This document shows, piece by piece, positions 1 through 8,040 of a stretch of 64,000 nt of DNA. The translations under genes were made by a program, and so were the position numbers. Source of the DNA: Corallococcus soli (GTDB lineage Bacteria; Myxococcota; Myxococcia; Myxococcales; Myxococcaceae). The first letter of the stretch is position 1; every line of letters begins with the position of its first letter. Location of the stretch: contig NZ_JAAIYO010000006.1 of the NCBI RefSeq assembly GCF_014930455.1, positions 403,857 through 467,856 on the forward strand, written 5' to 3'. A model generated the notes under the pieces. That model was not told the DNA's origin. It searched no databases and saw only the letters and a list, made by a program, of their open reading frames with translations.

Positions 1-100
1 GGTACGCGAGGAAGGTCGTCCCCAGCGTCACCACGAACAGCAGCAGGTGCAGCCACACGCGGAGCGGGGCGGTGGGAGGGGCAACGGAAACCGGGTGCAT
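1..100 (-). CDS. Membrane protein, N-terminal fragment (possibly site-2 protease family)
   Basis: Only the first 33 codons lie in the window; the rest continues past position 1. The start ATG is at 98-100. The peptide has a short proline-rich head (residues 1-12) followed by a hydrophobic helix containing WLHLLLFVVTLGTTFLAY. A short cytoplasmic tail and a first helix of the form HLLLF..T..TT..A is what I know from EGY-type M50 site-2 proteases, but the HExxH motif is outside the window. The family is therefore a guess, while a membrane protein starting here is well supported. Confidence 0.45.
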   Translation of the reverse strand, partial: MHPVSVAPPTAPLRVWLHLLLFVVTLGTTFLAY

Positions 101-315
101 GCGCGAAGATGCCTCACGTCCGCCAAAGGTGCGACCTGTCCCCGGTCGCGATGCGGCAAAAATGTAAAACAGAACTCGGACTACCCCGACCCCGGTCCTT
201 GACTTGAGGTTGACTTCTGGTACGAACCGCGCCGCTTGGGGTTCCATCAAACGGCGGGGCGCCCGTTCAGGGCGGCCCGCCACCGTGCAAGCGACCATCT
301 GTTGGGGAGAAAACC
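101..315. other. Divergent intergenic region with candidate promoter
   Basis: This spacer separates the minus-strand membrane gene from the plus-strand lipoprotein at 316. It contains a short A-rich patch near 157-170 and a candidate promoter at 199-226. I see no open frame with a ribosome binding site in it. Confidence 0.5.
199..226 (+). promoter_or_regulatory. Candidate sigma-70 promoter for the 316 lipoprotein
   Basis: A TTGACT box (199-204) is followed after 16 bp by TACGAA (221-226), placing transcription start about 85 bp before the 316 gene. A second TTGACT lies at 210-215, so the pair forms an 11-bp direct repeat that could also be a regulator site. Prediction by eye only. Confidence 0.35.
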
Positions 316-663
316 ATGAAGAAGCTCATCCTGTCCGCCGTTGCCGCCGCCTCCCTCGTGGGCTGCACCAGCGTCGAGTCCGCCGTTGTCTCCGGTTCCG
401 AGATCGCCGCCAACGGCGAGGCCGTGGCCGTGATCCAGGGTAGCTCGCTGGGCCTGACCGCCATCTTCCACATCATCGACATCGTCCAGAGCGACCTGGA
501 CACGGTGGTGAACAAGCTCCTCATCAGCGAGGCGAAGGCCATGGGCGCCTCGAAGATCGACCTGAAGTCGGCGAACACCACGCCCCGTCACGGCATCTTC
601 GCGCTGTTCGGCACCATCATCGGCATCACCAGCTCCTCCGCGACCGGCGTGGCGGTGAAGTAG
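316..663 (+). CDS. Small lipoprotein of unknown function
   Basis: A 115-residue protein with a short basic head and a hydrophobic signal ending in the lipobox LVGC (Cys17), so it is predicted to be lipidated and membrane-attached. The mature part has a hydrophobic central stretch (about residues 45-60) and a Gly/Ser-rich hydrophobic end. Its small size and layout resemble TRL-like lipoproteins, but I cannot confirm membership. A strong ribosome site (GGGGAG) sits about 8 bases before the ATG. It stands alone, with a promoter candidate upstream and a clear hairpin terminator after it. Confidence 0.8.
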   Translation: MKKLILSAVAAASLVGCTSVESAVVSGSEIAANGEAVAVIQGSSLGLTAIFHIIDIVQSDLDTVVNKLLISEAKAMGASKIDLKSANTTPRHGIFALFGTIIGITSSSATGVAVK

Positions 664-692
664 GCACCCTGCCCCCTCACCGGGGCAGACCC

Positions 693-725
693 AGAGGCCC
701 CCTGGCGACAGTGGGGCCTCTTTCC
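693..725 (+). terminator. Rho-independent terminator after the 316 lipoprotein
   Basis: A perfect 9-bp stem, AGAGGCCCC (693-701) with GGGGCCTCT (713-721), is followed by a short T-containing tail. It sits between the 316 and 740 genes. Confidence 0.7.
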
Positions 726-739
726 ATTTTGGAGCCCCC

Positions 740-1558
740 ATGCGCGCCCTGCTGCTGCTGCCCCTGCTGAGCCTCCTCGCGTGCCGTTCGTCCTCCTCCG
801 GAAGCGGGGACGGCGCGGAGCTGATGGCCCAGGTGCGCGAGAAGCTGGCCGCGCGCGACGCGAAGCTCCTGAACTACCAGTTGGAGGGCACCCAGAAGGA
901 AGGCGACAGCCTGTCCGCGGGCTTCACCTTCGCGTACCGCGCGCCCCAGAAGATGCGCGGCACCGTGACGCAGCCTGCGCGCACCGTGTCCTGGGACGGC
1001 AAGCACCTGTACGAGCAGGTGGAGGCGGGGCGCCAGTTCACGACGTTCACCTCCCAGGTCTCCGCGGAGAAGCTGTCCGCCTTCCTCACGGAGATCTTCA
1101 CGCCCTTCGTGCCGGAGGGCTTCCGCGCGCCCCTGCTCCTGCGCAGCACGAAGGCGCGCCGCACGGCGGCCCTGCCCCAGGCGAAGGACGCGGTGGAGCT
1201 GTCCATGCCGCTGGAGGGCGCCGCGGGCGAGGGCATGGTGGTGACATACGTGCTGCGCTGGCCCACGCTGGACTTCCTCGCCAAGCGCACGCGCGCCCCC
1301 GACGGCACCGAGGCCGAGGTGCGGATGGAGGAGGAGCACTGCGACGCGGAGCTGGGGCTGTGCGTGCCTCGCCGGCTCACGCGCCGCGCGGGCGGCCAGC
1401 AGGTGGGCGAGACGGTGCTGTCGCGCGTGGACCTGAAGACCCCGCTGAACAACGATGCGTTCACCCCCACGGCGCCGGAGGGTTACAGCGTGCAGACCCG
1501 GACACTCGTGGACAGCGCAACGCAGGAGAGTGGACCGAAGGCACCCACGGGCGGTTGA
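740..1558 (+). CDS. Lipoprotein, LolA/LolB-like fold predicted
   Basis: A 272-residue protein starting with a hydrophobic signal and lipobox LLAC (Cys15), then a Ser-rich linker. The mature part begins with a helical stretch and then has alternating strands such as GFTFAYRAPQKMRG and a repeated pattern of short hydrophobic strands, typical of outer-membrane lipoprotein-carrier-like (DUF2092/LolA-type) myxobacterial proteins. There is one Cys pair in the segment EEHCDAELGLCVP. The fold assignment is inference from pattern. It follows the terminator at 693-725, so it probably has its own promoter in the short gap. The HAD gene begins 47 bp downstream on the same strand and may be co-transcribed. 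Confidence 0.75.
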   Translation: MRALLLLPLLSLLACRSSSSGSGDGAELMAQVREKLAARDAKLLNYQLEGTQKEGDSLSAGFTFAYRAPQKMRGTVTQPARTVSWDGKHLYEQVEAGRQFTTFTSQVSAEKLSAFLTEIFTPFVPEGFRAPLLLRSTKARRTAALPQAKDAVELSMPLEGAAGEGMVVTYVLRWPTLDFLAKRTRAPDGTEAEVRMEEEHCDAELGLCVPRRLTRRAGGQQVGETVLSRVDLKTPLNNDAFTPTAPEGYSVQTRTLVDSATQESGPKAPTGG

Positions 1559-1604
1559 CCGGCCCGACCTCCGTCGCCACCTTGGACGGCGGAGGGTGCT
1601 GCGA

Positions 1605-2318
1605 ATGGTCGAGAATGTCATCTTCGACGTGGACGGGACGCTGGTGGACTCGGTGGACGAGCACGCCGAAGCTTGGCGCAGATCGTTCATCGAGTTCGGT
1701 CGGGACATCCCCTTCGCCCACGTGCGCAGCCAGATTGGCAAGGGCTCCGACCAGCTGCTGCCCGTCTTCTTCAACGACGAGGAGCTGGAGCGCTTCGGCA
1801 AGGACCTGGACGAGTACCGCTCCGCGCTCTTCAAGCGCGAGTTCCTGCCCAAGGTGCGCGCCTTCCCCCGCGTGAAGGAGCTGTTCCAGCAGCTGCGCAA
1901 GCGCGACCGCAAGGTGGCCCTGGCCTCCAGCGCGAAGGACGACGAGCTCAAGCGCTACGTGGAGCTGTGCGGCATCGACGGCCTCTTCGAGGCGAAGACG
2001 AACGCGGACGAGTCCGACAAGAGCAAGCCGCACCCGGACATCTTCCAGGTGGCGCTGGCGAAGCTGGGCAAGCCGGACCCCGCCCGGGTGGTGGTGGTGG
2101 GCGACACGCCCTATGACGCCATCGCCGCGGGCAAGCTGCACATGCCGACCGTGGGCATGCTGTGCGGCGGGTTCGGCAAGGACAACCTGCTCACCGCCGG
2201 GTGCCGCACGCTGGTGAAGGACCCCGCGGAGCTGCTGCGCCGCCTGGAGCAGGACCCCGAGGGCTGGCCGTGGGACGCGGCGTCGCGGGACTCCTCCAAG
2301 GACGAGGAGTCGCGCTGA
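1605..2318 (+). CDS. HAD-family hydrolase (phosphoglycolate phosphatase-like)
   Basis: A 237-residue phosphatase of the haloacid dehalogenase superfamily. Motif I is FDVDGT (nucleophile Asp8, acid Asp10), motif II is the Ser-containing ASSAKD, motif III is the lysine of SKPHPD, and motif IV is VGDTPYD. An alpha-helical cap of subclass I lies between motifs I and II. The start at 1605 is chosen because it puts the motif I strand at the N-terminus and has GGAGGG nine bases upstream. Substrate is unknown; beta-phosphoglucomutase or phosphoglycolate-type activity are both possible. The C-terminus is a short charged tail. A bidirectional terminator follows. Confidence 0.9.
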   Translation: MVENVIFDVDGTLVDSVDEHAEAWRRSFIEFGRDIPFAHVRSQIGKGSDQLLPVFFNDEELERFGKDLDEYRSALFKREFLPKVRAFPRVKELFQQLRKRDRKVALASSAKDDELKRYVELCGIDGLFEAKTNADESDKSKPHPDIFQVALAKLGKPDPARVVVVGDTPYDAIAAGKLHMPTVGMLCGGFGKDNLLTAGCRTLVKDPAELLRRLEQDPEGWPWDAASRDSSKDEESR

Positions 2319-2346
2319 AGCGGTAGCGACCGCCTCCGGTGCTCGC

Positions 2347-2368
2347 GGTGGCCCCGCCCGGGGCCACC
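2347..2368. terminator. Bidirectional terminator between convergent genes
   Basis: A perfect 9-bp stem, GGTGGCCCC (2347-2355) and GGGGCCACC (2360-2368) with a 4-base loop, lies between the HAD gene (plus) and the basic protein (minus). There is no T-run on either side, so efficiency is uncertain. Confidence 0.5.
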
Positions 2369-2389
2369 GGCAAGCCCTGGAAGGCCGCG

Positions 2390-2857
2390 CTACTTGCGCG
2401 AGCCGCCGCGCTTCGCCGTGCGCGAACGGGACGTGCTCTTGCGGGCAGGGCTCTTGCGAGCAGGGCTCTTGCGCGCGGTGCTCTTGCGCGCCGTGGAGCG
2501 CTTGCCGGCCGTGCCCGTGCGCGTCGCCTTGCGGCCCGTGGTGGCGCGCTTGGCCCGCGTGGGCGAGGCCTTGCGACGGCTGGAGGTGGAGGTCTTCTTC
2601 GCGGTCGCCGCGCGGCGCTTGCCGCCAATGCGCCCCGCCTTGCGCGCGTTCTTGCGGGCCGCGGGACGGCGCCGGGCCACCTTCGCCTTGCTGCCGGAGC
2701 CCCCGTTCATCCCGCCGCCGGTGAGCTTGTTCACGGTGGCCCACGCGCGGGCCTCGGCGGTCTTCTCACCAAGGCCCTTGTCCTCGTAGCCCTCTTCGAT
2801 GTGTTCGGCCATGCGCTTCTGTTTGTCCGAGTACTTCGCCTTGCTTCCGCGTGCCAT
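2390..2857 (-). CDS. Basic protein with histone H1-like C-terminal tail
   Basis: A 155-residue protein in two parts. Residues 1-50 (with KQKRMAEHIEEGYEDKG and ARAWATVNKLTGGG) match a small domain often labelled plasmid stabilization protein in databases. Residues 55-155 are almost entirely Lys, Arg, Ala, Ser, Thr and Pro, with ARKS/T tandem repeats near the end, like bacterial histone H1 homologues. Inference: it binds DNA or RNA through the tail. The ATG follows the purine-rich site GGAGG. It is divergent from the lipid kinase gene and convergent with the HAD gene. Confidence 0.8.
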   Translation of the reverse strand: MARGSKAKYSDKQKRMAEHIEEGYEDKGLGEKTAEARAWATVNKLTGGGMNGGSGSKAKVARRRPAARKNARKAGRIGGKRRAATAKKTSTSSRRKASPTRAKRATTGRKATRTGTAGKRSTARKSTARKSPARKSPARKSTSRSRTAKRGGSRK

Positions 2858-3033
2858 GCCCCAGCCTCCTGGTAACGGTTTGCCTGCGCGGGCCCGGATG
2901 CAGTCCGCGTCGCCTGCAAGGTGAGCATGTCCGTCGGGGCAGGGAACCCGCTGGCCCCCTACCCCTGTCCACCCCAGGAACCTTGCGCCGCGCGCGGGCC
3001 GGGAATGGACAGCCCCCTGCCCTTTTCTCTGGG

Positions 3034-4074
3034 ATGCGACTGGTGGAGGGGACGGGGCGTGCGCACCTTGCGGGCCGGCTCAGAAAGCAGAGGTCGCACC
3101 TGGAACCCGCACTCAACGCGTCCCCCCGACTCCGACACCTGGACGAGGGCCCCGCGGTCCTGGTGGTCAACACGCGCTCCCGTTCGGGGCTCCTGGCCTT
3201 CGAGGAGGCCCGCGCCGTGCTGACCGCCCGGGGCATTCCCCTGGTCGCGGCGCACGCGCTGTCCAAGCCCAAGCGCCTGCGCTCGGTGCTCGAGGAGGCC
3301 ATCGCCGCCGGGGCCCGGCGCGTGCTGGTGGGCGGAGGCGACGGCACCATCAGCTGCGCGGCGCAGGTGTTGATGAACCGCGACGTGACGCTGGGCGTGG
3401 TGCCCCTGGGCACCGGCAACGACTTCGCGCGCTCCATGGGCATCCCGGACACCATCGAGGCCGCGTGCGACGTCATCGTCGGCGGCTACACGGCGCGGGT
3501 GGACGTGGGGCTCGTCAACGGCCGGCCCTTCCTCAACGCCGCCAGCCTGGGGCTCACCACCGCCATCGCGAAGCGGCTGACGCAGGAATTGAAGCAGCGC
3601 GCCGGCAAGCTGGCGTACCCGATGGCCGCCGCCGCGGAGATGCGCACCCTGCAACCCTTCCACGTCCGCATCCAGGCGGACGGGCGGACGCTGGAGCTGG
3701 ACGCGCTCCAGGTGGTGGTGGGCAACGGCCGCTACCACGGCGCGGGCAACATGGTGGCGCCGGAGGCGACGCTGGACGACCGCCGGCTGCACGTCTACGC
3801 CATCACCGCGCCGTCGGCCGCGGACGGCAACGGGGAGCGCACGGGGCTGGGCCACCTGCAGGACGTGGCCACGCTGGCGCGCGTGGCGCTGGGCATGCGC
3901 AGCGGCGGCCACCTGGAGCACGAGTCCGTCGAGCACCTGGACACGGCCCGCCTCACCGTGGAGACGGACCCGCCCATGGAGGTGAACGCGGACGGCGAGA
4001 ACGTGGGCCTGACGCCCATGCGCTTCGAGGTCGCCACGGCGGCGCTGCGCGTCTACGCGCCCGCGCCGCAGTGA
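3034..4074 (+). CDS. Diacylglycerol kinase-like lipid kinase (YegS/BmrU family)
   Basis: A 346-residue lipid kinase. The catalytic domain opens with VLVVNTRSRSG, carries the nucleotide-binding motif GGGDGTI and then PLGTGNDFAR, the two signature motifs of the DAGK_cat fold. The C-terminal beta-sandwich contains VVGNGRYHGAGNMVAPEA and the usual VNADGE near the end. It should phosphorylate a membrane lipid such as diacylglycerol or a sphingoid base; the substrate cannot be read from sequence. The start at 3034 gives about 40 residues before the first strand and has only a weak ribosome site, so a start slightly downstream is possible. It ends 7 bp from the convergent hrcA gene. Confidence 0.88.
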   Translation: MRLVEGTGRAHLAGRLRKQRSHLEPALNASPRLRHLDEGPAVLVVNTRSRSGLLAFEEARAVLTARGIPLVAAHALSKPKRLRSVLEEAIAAGARRVLVGGGDGTISCAAQVLMNRDVTLGVVPLGTGNDFARSMGIPDTIEAACDVIVGGYTARVDVGLVNGRPFLNAASLGLTTAIAKRLTQELKQRAGKLAYPMAAAAEMRTLQPFHVRIQADGRTLELDALQVVVGNGRYHGAGNMVAPEATLDDRRLHVYAITAPSAADGNGERTGLGHLQDVATLARVALGMRSGGHLEHESVEHLDTARLTVETDPPMEVNADGENVGLTPMRFEVATAALRVYAPAPQ

Positions 4075-4081
4075 CGCGGGG

Positions 4082-5113
4082 CTACACCTTCTCCAGCACG
4101 CTGGAGAGCACCTGCGCGGTGAAGTTCACCAGGGGAATCACGCGCCGGTAGTCCATGCGCGTGGGCCCGATGACGCCCACCGTGCCCAGCACCGCTTCGG
4201 CGGTGCCGTAGGGGCTGGCGATGACGGTGACGTCGCCGGCGGCGGAGAACTCGCTCTCCGCGCCGATGAAGACGTGCATCTCCTTGGTGCGCTGCACGCG
4301 GTCCAGCAGGTGCAGCAGCTTGTGCTTCTCATCCAGGGCGCGGAACAGCGCGCGGATGCGCTCCACGTCCGCGAACTCCGGCTGCTCCAGGAACGAACCC
4401 GTGCCCTCGATGAGCACCCGCTCGGGCGTCTGGAGGGCGGTGGCCGCCGCGCCCAGGCGCAGGGCCTTGGCGGTGAGCGCGTTGTAGAGCGCCTGGTCCT
4501 GGTCCATCTCCGCGCGGATGCGCTCGCGCGCCTCTTCCAGGGGCACCTGGTGGAGCAGCTCGGACAGGTAGTTGCTGGCCTTGATGAGCTCGTCGGACGT
4601 CACCGGGAAGTCCACGGTGAGGGCCTTGTTGTGCACCTGGCCGTTCTGCCCGACGAGGATGGCGAGCACCCGGTCCTCGCGCAGGCGCAGGAATTCGATG
4701 CGCTGGAACACGGCCGCGTCGGGGCGGGGCGTGAGGACGACGCCCGCGTGGCGCGTGAGCGAGTGCAGCACGCGGCTGGCCTCCGACAGGATGTCGTCCA
4801 GGTTGGACTCGTGCACGAGCCCCGCGTGGATGAGCTCGCGGTCGCGCGGCGCGGGGTCGCGCAGCTTCACCAACGTGTCCACGTAGAAGCGGTAGCCCCG
4901 GTCGGTGGGCACGCGTCCGGCGGACGTGTGGGGCTTCTCCAGGAAGCCCAGGGCCTCCAGGTCCGCGAGGACGTTGCGCATCGTGGCGGAGGAGACCTCG
5001 AACTCCCCCCGTCGCGTCAGCTGCTGACTGCCGACGGGGCCGCCCGTGGTGATGTACTCCTGCACCACGGCACGGAGGACTTCCTTCTCGCGCTCACCCA
5101 GCTCGTCGGGCAT
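4082..5113 (-). CDS. hrcA: Heat-inducible transcription repressor HrcA
   Basis: A 343-residue protein, the usual length of HrcA, which represses heat-shock operons by binding CIRCE inverted repeats and depends on GroEL for folding. The N-terminal winged helix (residues 5-75) includes REKEVLRAVVQEYITTG, VSSATMRNVLADLE and KPHTSAGRVPTDRGYR, all hallmarks of the family. The C-terminal GAF-like dimerisation domain contains FIGAE and the terminal VIGPTRMDYRRVIPLV. It is not next to grpE, dnaK or dnaJ here, so its targets lie elsewhere. It has a strong sigma-70 promoter at 5174-5202 with no CIRCE, so I see no sign of autoregulation. Confidence 0.96.
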   Translation of the reverse strand: MPDELGEREKEVLRAVVQEYITTGGPVGSQQLTRRGEFEVSSATMRNVLADLEALGFLEKPHTSAGRVPTDRGYRFYVDTLVKLRDPAPRDRELIHAGLVHESNLDDILSEASRVLHSLTRHAGVVLTPRPDAAVFQRIEFLRLREDRVLAILVGQNGQVHNKALTVDFPVTSDELIKASNYLSELLHQVPLEEARERIRAEMDQDQALYNALTAKALRLGAAATALQTPERVLIEGTGSFLEQPEFADVERIRALFRALDEKHKLLHLLDRVQRTKEMHVFIGAESEFSAAGDVTVIASPYGTAEAVLGTVGVIGPTRMDYRRVIPLVNFTAQVLSSVLEKV

Positions 5114-5173
5114 TCCCGCTCACGCTCCGGTAGCCGACGGCCCGAACCTTCCGGCCTCCGCGCTTCCTGTAGA

Positions 5174-5202
5174 ATTCTAAGAGGGACGCCCGGGGCATTC
5201 AA
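5174..5202 (-). promoter_or_regulatory. Sigma-70 promoter for hrcA
   Basis: On the minus strand TTGAAT (5202-5197) is separated by 17 bp from TAGAAT (5179-5174). Both boxes are close to consensus and the spacing is ideal. Transcription would start near 5167, about 55 bases before the hrcA ATG. No CIRCE-type TTAGCACTC repeat is present. Confidence 0.6.
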
Positions 5203-5319
5203 TCCAGGGGGGTGAATCCGCAGGGCAGGCAGGCGTCGCGCCGGCTTCCTGGCCGCCGTGGCGGGTACGGCAATGCGCACATCGCCCTGGGGCGGGGCGG
5301 GCATTAGAAGGCCCCCGCC

Positions 5320-6249
5320 GTGTCCACCTCTCCCGCCCCCATGTCGAGCATGCCCGCGTCCGTCGCGCGGCCTGAAGCCTCCGAGCAGGCGCCCCACCGG
5401 GGCTGGCTGCTCTTCAGCCTCTTCGCGCTCTACGTCATCTGGGGGTCCACCTACCTGGCGATGCGGTTCGCGCTGACGGGCTTTCCGCCCTTCCGGATGG
5501 CGGGCCTGCGCTTCCTGCTGGCGGGGGGGATGCTGTTCGTGGGGTTGCGGCTGCGAGGCCAGCCGGTGCCGGGAGCGCGGCAGTGGGGCGCGGGGGCGGC
5601 GACGGGCTTCCTGTTGCTGGTGGTGGGCAACGGGGGCATCGCGTTCGCGCAGAACCTGGGGGTGCCGTCGGGGGTGGCGGCGCTGGTGGTGGGCAGCATG
5701 CCGCTGTGGGCGGCCATCTTCGGCGCGGCCTTCGGGCAGCGGCCGGGGCGCGCGGAGCTGGCGGGGCTGGTGCTGGGCTTCGCGGGTGTGGCGCTGCTCA
5801 ACCTGGGTGGGGACATGGGCGGCGGCGGCGCGGCGGCGTTGGCCCTGCTGGTGGCGCCGCTGAGCTGGGCGTTCGGTTCGGTGTGGGGCCGGCGGCTGCC
5901 CATGCCCGTGGGACTGATGGCGCCAGCGACGCAGATGTTGTGCGCGGGCGTGATGATGCTGGGCGTGAGCGCGGTGCTGGGCGAGCGGATGGTGGGCACG
6001 CCGCCGCTGCGCGCGGTGGTGTCGTTCGTGTATCTGGTGCTCTTTGGTTCGCTGGTGGCGTTCAGCGCGTATGCCTATCTGCTGCGCAACGCGAGGCCGG
6101 CCCTGGCCACCAGCTATGCGTATGTGAATCCGGCGGTGGCTGTGCTGCTGGGCGTGGTGTTCGCGGGAGAGACGCTGGGCCCGCTGACGTGGGGCGCGAT
6201 GGCCGCCATTCTCTTCTCGGTGATGCTGCTGGCTCGCGGCAAGCGCTGA
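5320..6249 (+). CDS. EamA/DMT-family exporter (YedA-like)
   Basis: A 309-residue integral membrane protein of the drug/metabolite transporter family, about ten transmembrane helices in two EamA repeats (about residues 28-160 and 170-305). The first helix has LYVIWGSTYLAMRF, characteristic of the YedA branch, and the last repeat ends LGVVFAGETLGPLTWGA. It is expected to export metabolites or amino acids; the substrate is unknown. A GTG start at 5320 gives a 25-residue hydrophilic head; an in-frame ATG at 5341 is an alternative. It is divergent from hrcA. Confidence 0.9.
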   Translation: MSTSPAPMSSMPASVARPEASEQAPHRGWLLFSLFALYVIWGSTYLAMRFALTGFPPFRMAGLRFLLAGGMLFVGLRLRGQPVPGARQWGAGAATGFLLLVVGNGGIAFAQNLGVPSGVAALVVGSMPLWAAIFGAAFGQRPGRAELAGLVLGFAGVALLNLGGDMGGGGAAALALLVAPLSWAFGSVWGRRLPMPVGLMAPATQMLCAGVMMLGVSAVLGERMVGTPPLRAVVSFVYLVLFGSLVAFSAYAYLLRNARPALATSYAYVNPAVAVLLGVVFAGETLGPLTWGAMAAILFSVMLLARGKR

Positions 6250-6303
6250 CGGTCGGGGCGTTTCGGTCCGGCCGCTGCGGGGCCTCCGGGTAGAGTTCTC
6301 GCC

Positions 6304-7119
6304 GTGCGTTCCGACACTGGTTCCGTGAGATGGCCCGCGCCCTTGAAGTTCGTGTGCCTGGGGATGGCGTGCGCCCTGCTCACGGCCTGCGTCAGTGGCT
6401 CCGCCTTGCGTCTGGACACGCACACCGCCGGGAACGTCCGCCACGCCGCCGCCCTGACCCAGGGGATTGCGGCCCAGGGCGCCACACGGGCCGGGGTCTC
6501 CATCCTGGTGCAGTACGCACCGGTCATGCTGGCCCTGATGCAGAGCCACAACGCCGTGGGGGAACTCGAGGAGCGCCTCAAGGCGTGCGCCGTTCATGCT
6601 GACGAGCGGGGCAATGCCCTCTTCTTCAAGAACCGCGCACCGACGCATGCGGAGTGCCTTGAGGAACTGGACTCGGACGAATGCGGCCGGCCCATCACCC
6701 GGGCCATGAGACTGGGCCAGCAGAAGCACGTGCTCGCCCTGGAGTGCGCACGGGAGGTCCTGGAGGAGTTGTGGCCCGCGCCGTTCAGCATCGAGCAGCG
6801 CTATCGCTTCTACCCGAATGCCCGGCTCTTGGAGACCATCAGCCCCGAGAAGGAGGCGAGCATCATCGCCCAGGGGTGCACCGAGCAACTCTGGGGAAGC
6901 ATCAAGCCGGACATCGTCCTCCATGCGGATCGCAACCTGCTGAAGGCAGCTCTCACCCTGGACTTCAAGTTCCCCTGCCCTGAGTCCAATCAGCCTCGGT
7001 GGACACCCTATGGAAAAGGCAGCGCCTACTCCGGCAGCAATCAGCAACGCGTCTACGAAGACGCATTGGACGGCAAGGCATTGCTCATCTCCCCGCGTAA
7101 AGGATTCAGGCAACCATGA
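6304..7119 (+). CDS. Lipoprotein toxin candidate with PD-(D/E)xK nuclease-like C-terminus
   Basis: A 271-residue protein with a GTG start. Residues 12-29 form a lipoprotein signal ending LLTAC (Cys29). Residues 38-115 are a helical region of unknown role. The C-terminal half (about 116-271) has a family-like pattern: CLEELDSDECG, an AMRLGQQKH helix, KPDIVLH with Asp203, then LDFKFPC with Asp220 and Lys222. The order P-D-x16-D-x-K fits the catalytic core of PD-(D/E)xK nucleases. It overlaps the DUF3396 immunity gene by ATGA. Lipoprotein toxins with a cognate immunity gene are known in myxobacteria as SitA/SitI, delivered by outer-membrane exchange. That this is such a pair is inference; no sitB-like gene is adjacent. 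Confidence 0.65.
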   Translation: MRSDTGSVRWPAPLKFVCLGMACALLTACVSGSALRLDTHTAGNVRHAAALTQGIAAQGATRAGVSILVQYAPVMLALMQSHNAVGELEERLKACAVHADERGNALFFKNRAPTHAECLEELDSDECGRPITRAMRLGQQKHVLALECAREVLEELWPAPFSIEQRYRFYPNARLLETISPEKEASIIAQGCTEQLWGSIKPDIVLHADRNLLKAALTLDFKFPCPESNQPRWTPYGKGSAYSGSNQQRVYEDALDGKALLISPRKGFRQP

Positions 7120-8021
7120 GAGAGAACCTTCCCATCATCCAACTTCAGGACAGGGGCGGATGGCCTGTGGCACGGGACGGTGTCGTGATCTCCTTCTTCA
7201 TCCACCGGGACCACGCGCAGGTCGCCTCCGCAGTATGGCGCGCCTTGCAACTCTACCTTCAGGCCATCCCACCCAAGACCCTGAACTGGTACGTGTCGGA
7301 CGAAGGCGACTTTGTCGAGTTCGATGACAAAGCGTGGGAGCGCCAGCGGCAGTTGCTGCTTGAACGCCCCTGGGATGGCACCTGTCGCCTCGAACTCTCG
7401 GAAAGTCCCAGCGAAGTCGGTGGCTACCAGTTCGAATACTACGGCCGGAAACTCGATAGCCCACTCTGGAAAAACCCTGCCACCGCAGTGGCCTTCACGT
7501 TCCCCACCGAGTACCTGCTGGAGCACGGCCCGGACCACCTGCGCGCCTTGGCCTTCAAGCTCGCGTGGGAGCTACCCTTCAGCTTCGGCTACGCAAGCCT
7601 CGCCGTCGTCTCTCCGCAGGGATCATGGGGCAATTCGGATTGGGACATGCTCGACTCGCTCCGGGATCGCTACCTGGGCCTGGACCTCTACCATCTGGAG
7701 GACACCAGCGACGTCATCGGCACCCACGCCCGGAGCGCCGCCTGGCTCACCTTCCTGGGCCAACCCCTGCTCGGTCAACTCGGCGGCATCAAGGGCCTCC
7801 GGCGCGCACTCCCCTTCCCGGAGGTCTCGCTCCTCCCGCTGGACAGCCAGCGCCTGTTGATTGCCCTGGGCGAATGGCCCGCGGTCATCGACATCGAGAA
7901 GGAAGGCATCCCGCCCCAGTACCGGGCGCTGGCGCTCAAGCTGGAGCCCTTCCGTTTCGAGGAGCCCGCAAGGTGGCCCCAACGCCACCCTTATTCATGG
8001 CTCAGGCGAATCAGCCGGTGA
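7116..8021 (+). CDS. DUF3396 (type VI immunity family) protein, likely cognate immunity
   Basis: A 301-residue cytoplasmic protein with no signal or membrane segment. Near the N-terminus it has FFIHRDHAQVASAVWRALQLY, mid-protein it has FTFPTEYLLEHGPDHLR and FSFGYASLAV, and near the end come GLDLYHLED and a hydrophobic TFLGQPLLGQLGG. This is the pattern of DUF3396, annotated as type VI immunity family proteins that neutralise a neighbouring effector. Its ATG overlaps the stop of the lipoprotein toxin candidate (ATGA), so the two are translationally coupled, as expected for an antidote. The first half of the gene looks less GC-biased than its neighbours, consistent with a horizontally moving cassette. 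It is convergent with the sulfatase, 19 bp apart. Confidence 0.75.
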   Translation: MRENLPIIQLQDRGGWPVARDGVVISFFIHRDHAQVASAVWRALQLYLQAIPPKTLNWYVSDEGDFVEFDDKAWERQRQLLLERPWDGTCRLELSESPSEVGGYQFEYYGRKLDSPLWKNPATAVAFTFPTEYLLEHGPDHLRALAFKLAWELPFSFGYASLAVVSPQGSWGNSDWDMLDSLRDRYLGLDLYHLEDTSDVIGTHARSAAWLTFLGQPLLGQLGGIKGLRRALPFPEVSLLPLDSQRLLIALGEWPAVIDIEKEGIPPQYRALALKLEPFRFEEPARWPQRHPYSWLRRISR

Positions 8022-8040
8022 CGCAGGCGGGCCCAGGACC

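Noticed and set aside
5114..5319. CIRCE element searched for upstream of hrcA
   Set aside because: No TTAGCACTC...GAGTGCTAA or close variant is present.
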